Source: Rhizophagus clarus
Lineage: Eukaryota > Glomeromycota > Glomeromycetes > Glomerales > Glomeraceae
Length of the DNA stretch: 64,000 bases
Reading direction: 5' to 3'
NCBI GenBank assembly: GCA_015698045.1
Contig: BLAL01000229.1
Span: 1,896,001-1,960,000 of the forward strand
Shown here one piece after another: positions 62,723 to 64,000 of the stretch. A model generated the notes under the pieces. It worked only from the letters and a program-made list of their open reading frames with translations. It made no database searches and was not told where the DNA came from. The position numbers were made by a program, and so were the translations under genes. Every line of letters starts with the position of its first letter. Within the stretch, counting starts at the first letter, position 1.

Positions 62723-63613
62723 GTTTTTCTCGAAGATTATATAGTGTTAGAAAAAGTTTAAAATAAAAATTATTTTGTTCGGATAATTAGTGTTAGACAT
62801 TTATTCAAAAAAGAAACTATGGGATGCGGAAAAAAGGAGATACCCTGGAATTTTTATTATTGTCCATATATTCTTAGGACTGGAGAAGAGTGCAATCGGA
62901 GATGCTATGATCCAAAGGGATGTAAAGCCCATCGGAATTCACCTAAACATTATCCATGTATACAACCTGGATGCGTTAAAAATACTTTCTCTGAATACGG
63001 TGCTTGTAAAAAACATTCAGGCAAGTATCGTTCTAGAGCATTTTTTCAACGACAGAAGCTTGCAAAAATTCAGGTTAGTGGGGGCTAGTGACGGGCTAGT
63101 GGCAGGATACAATATGTATGCATTTATATCACATGATTTTTTTTCTTGTCTTGCGTACATACTCCGCTTCGCTCCGCAGACTGTGAACACTATTTGTTTC
63201 CATATCTTGTGTACATGCTCCGCTTCGCTCCGCAGACTGTTAACACTATTTGTTTTCATATCTTGTTTACATGCTCCGCTTCGCTCCGCAGACTGTGAAC
63301 AGTATTTGCTTTCTTATCTTGTGTACATGCTATAGGGAGGCAATTTGGTTATATTATATGCGAAAAATTTATGTTATCCAGGATGAGAACCAAATAGGTT
63401 TCGGACTTGTTTGTGCCAAAGTGAAATTTTATTTTTACATATAGGAAACAAATGTTTACAGAGCGAATAACAATCAGGAAAGCAAAATGATTTCCTTAAG
63501 GTCAGGTGTATATTTACAAATGGTTTACGCTATGTGTTTATTTTTTGATACCCAGGAAACCATCCTGGAACCCTGTAATCGAAATGTGCCAAAAACCCCA
63601 TTTCTCTACTACT
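62556..63613 (-). repeat. right terminal inverted repeat of element 2 (1058 bp)
   Basis: Mirror of 50468-51525 (positions sum to 114081). It carries the start of the polymerase-like/F-box gene, the divergent promoter (TATA at 62736-62743), the second Cys-rich gene and the 56-bp triplet. It ends CTCTACTACT, followed by the TCCGGA duplication at 63614-63619 and the right half of the interrupted 133-bp repeat (CCGGAACCAAAGGCT). Confidence 0.92.
62819..63088 (+). CDS. Cys/His-rich small protein (right copy)
   Basis: Identical 89-residue frame to that at 50993-51262, here on the plus strand and again facing outward. Two identical copies follow from location in the terminal repeats. A gene kept in both ends is automatically corrected with them. 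A third relative is at 12519-12824. Confidence 0.7.
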   Translation: MGCGKKEIPWNFYYCPYILRTGEECNRRCYDPKGCKAHRNSPKHYPCIQPGCVKNTFSEYGACKKHSGKYRSRAFFQRQKLAKIQVSGG

Positions 63614-63670
63614 TCCGGACCGGAACCAAAGGCTAAATTGCAGTGTATAATTCAATGTAAAGTTTCTTTA

Positions 63671-64000
63671 TCATAAAAAGAATTTATTTATAAAAAATAC
63701 TAGAAAACATAATAATGTAAAAATTAAAACTAATCTCCATAGACCCAACCCAAATTTAAATCTAATATTTAAATTATCATAATTCCTTTCAAGAGCTTGA
63801 AAGTCCTTCCATAATTTTTCATACCATTCTCTTGGTATGAAATTATTATCCTGATTACTAATATACACGTTATTAATTAAGTTAGCAAGGGCTTCGTCCA
63901 AATTCTGATTTTGTTTCTAATGAAATTAATTTAAGTTAATTTAACAATAATTATATTATATTTTATTATGTCATTGATAATTACCGATTGTTGTCCTTGC
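63671..64000 (-). CDS. C-terminal membrane-anchor protein, partial (runs off right edge)
   Basis: Exon 63671-63916 is preceded by a 68-nt intron (63917-63984, GTAATT...CATTAG) and the end of an upstream exon at 63985-64000. The reading QGQQSK/QNQNLDEALANLINN is continuous. The protein ends with a single hydrophobic segment (LWRLVLIFTLLCFLVFFINK) next to its C-terminus, the layout of a tail-anchored membrane protein. The preceding region is helical (REWYEKLWKDFQALERNYDN). The 5' part is outside the window. It lies 57 bp beyond element 2 and is not part of it. Confidence 0.55.

Larger units (their letters stand above)
50468..63613. mobile_element. Polinton-like element 2, 13146 bp, looks whole
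   Basis: The termini are AGTAGTAGAG...CTCTACTACT, inside 1058-bp inverted repeats, flanked by TCCGGA duplications. Inside, left to right, are: Cys-rich gene (outward), family B polymerase (+), a helical protein (+), rve integrase (-), Gag-like zinc-knuckle protein (+), retropepsin-like protein (+), a finger-like stretch, then on the minus strand a polymerase-like/F-box/LRR protein, and the second Cys-rich gene (outward). I see no recognisable jelly-roll capsid, packaging ATPase or Ulp1-type protease. The two repeats differ at one position that I could see, so the insertion, or the last repair of its ends, is recent. The main frames are open. Confidence 0.9.

Noticed and set aside
50462-63619. 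Worry that TCCGGA on both sides is not a true duplication because it is palindromic
   Set aside because: Unoccupied copies of the flanking repeat have the word once, and the flanks on both sides continue that repeat, so the duplication stands.

Overview
The window looks like nuclear DNA of an arbuscular mycorrhizal fungus, most likely Rhizophagus or a close Glomeromycotina relative. It is very AT-rich, has short GT-AG introns (65-133 nt), and carries gene families I remember as amplified in Rhizophagus: a SAM-domain protein, Ser/acid-rich coiled-coil proteins, F-box/LRR proteins, BED/hAT transposons and an AT-hook multi-copy family. The species assignment is inference from memory, not a search result. 

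Layout. (1) 0-5 kb: host-like genes on the minus strand: a membrane/coiled-coil protein cut by the window edge, a long coiled-coil acidic protein, a two-exon SAM-domain gene and a short Crinkler-header-like ORF. (2) 5.5-12.8 kb: F-box/LRR gene, Gag/retropepsin-like gene, coiled-coil gene, tyrosine recombinase, primase-helicase (AEP-D5/SF3) and a small Cys-rich gene. I read this as a virus-like element ('element 1') whose ends I could not define. (3) 12.8-20.9 kb: repeats, a decayed insertion and one small three-exon gene that no single long frame reveals. (4) 20.9-29.1 kb: a three-level nest. An old coding sequence is split by a hAT transposon (21266-28972, 8-bp duplication GTGATGTA). The hAT is in turn split by a 4.4-kb insertion (22792-27208) filled with a tandem array in which each unit carries intron-like 3' and 5' splice signals on the minus strand. 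(5) 29-38 kb: a second, shorter array of the same design with 36-nt exon-like pieces, retroelement 3' ends, and a decayed AT-hook multi-copy gene. (6) 38.5-43.1 kb: a 5'-truncated LINE with RT and RNase H, followed by a 51-bp minisatellite. (7) 46.7-50.1 kb: a two-exon acidic gene and a small basic coiled-coil gene. (8) 50468-63613: a 13146-bp Polinton-like element ('element 2'). It has 1058-bp, almost identical inverted repeats, AG...CT termini and a TCCGGA duplication. (9) A partial membrane-anchor gene runs off the right edge. 

How the parts fit. Element 2 pairs a protein-primed-type family B DNA polymerase and an rve integrase with a Gag-like zinc-knuckle protein and a retropepsin-like protein. 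It also has a second, divergent polymerase-like protein fused to F-box/LRR repeats. Each terminal repeat carries an outward-facing Cys-rich gene and the promoter plus first ~56 codons of an inward-facing gene, so polymerase and polymerase-like/F-box proteins share one leader. Element 1 has a homologue of the same Cys-rich gene, a very similar promoter, a Gag/retropepsin-like protein and a separate F-box/LRR gene, but uses a primase-helicase and tyrosine recombinase. The two look like members of one family that exchanges replication and integration modules.
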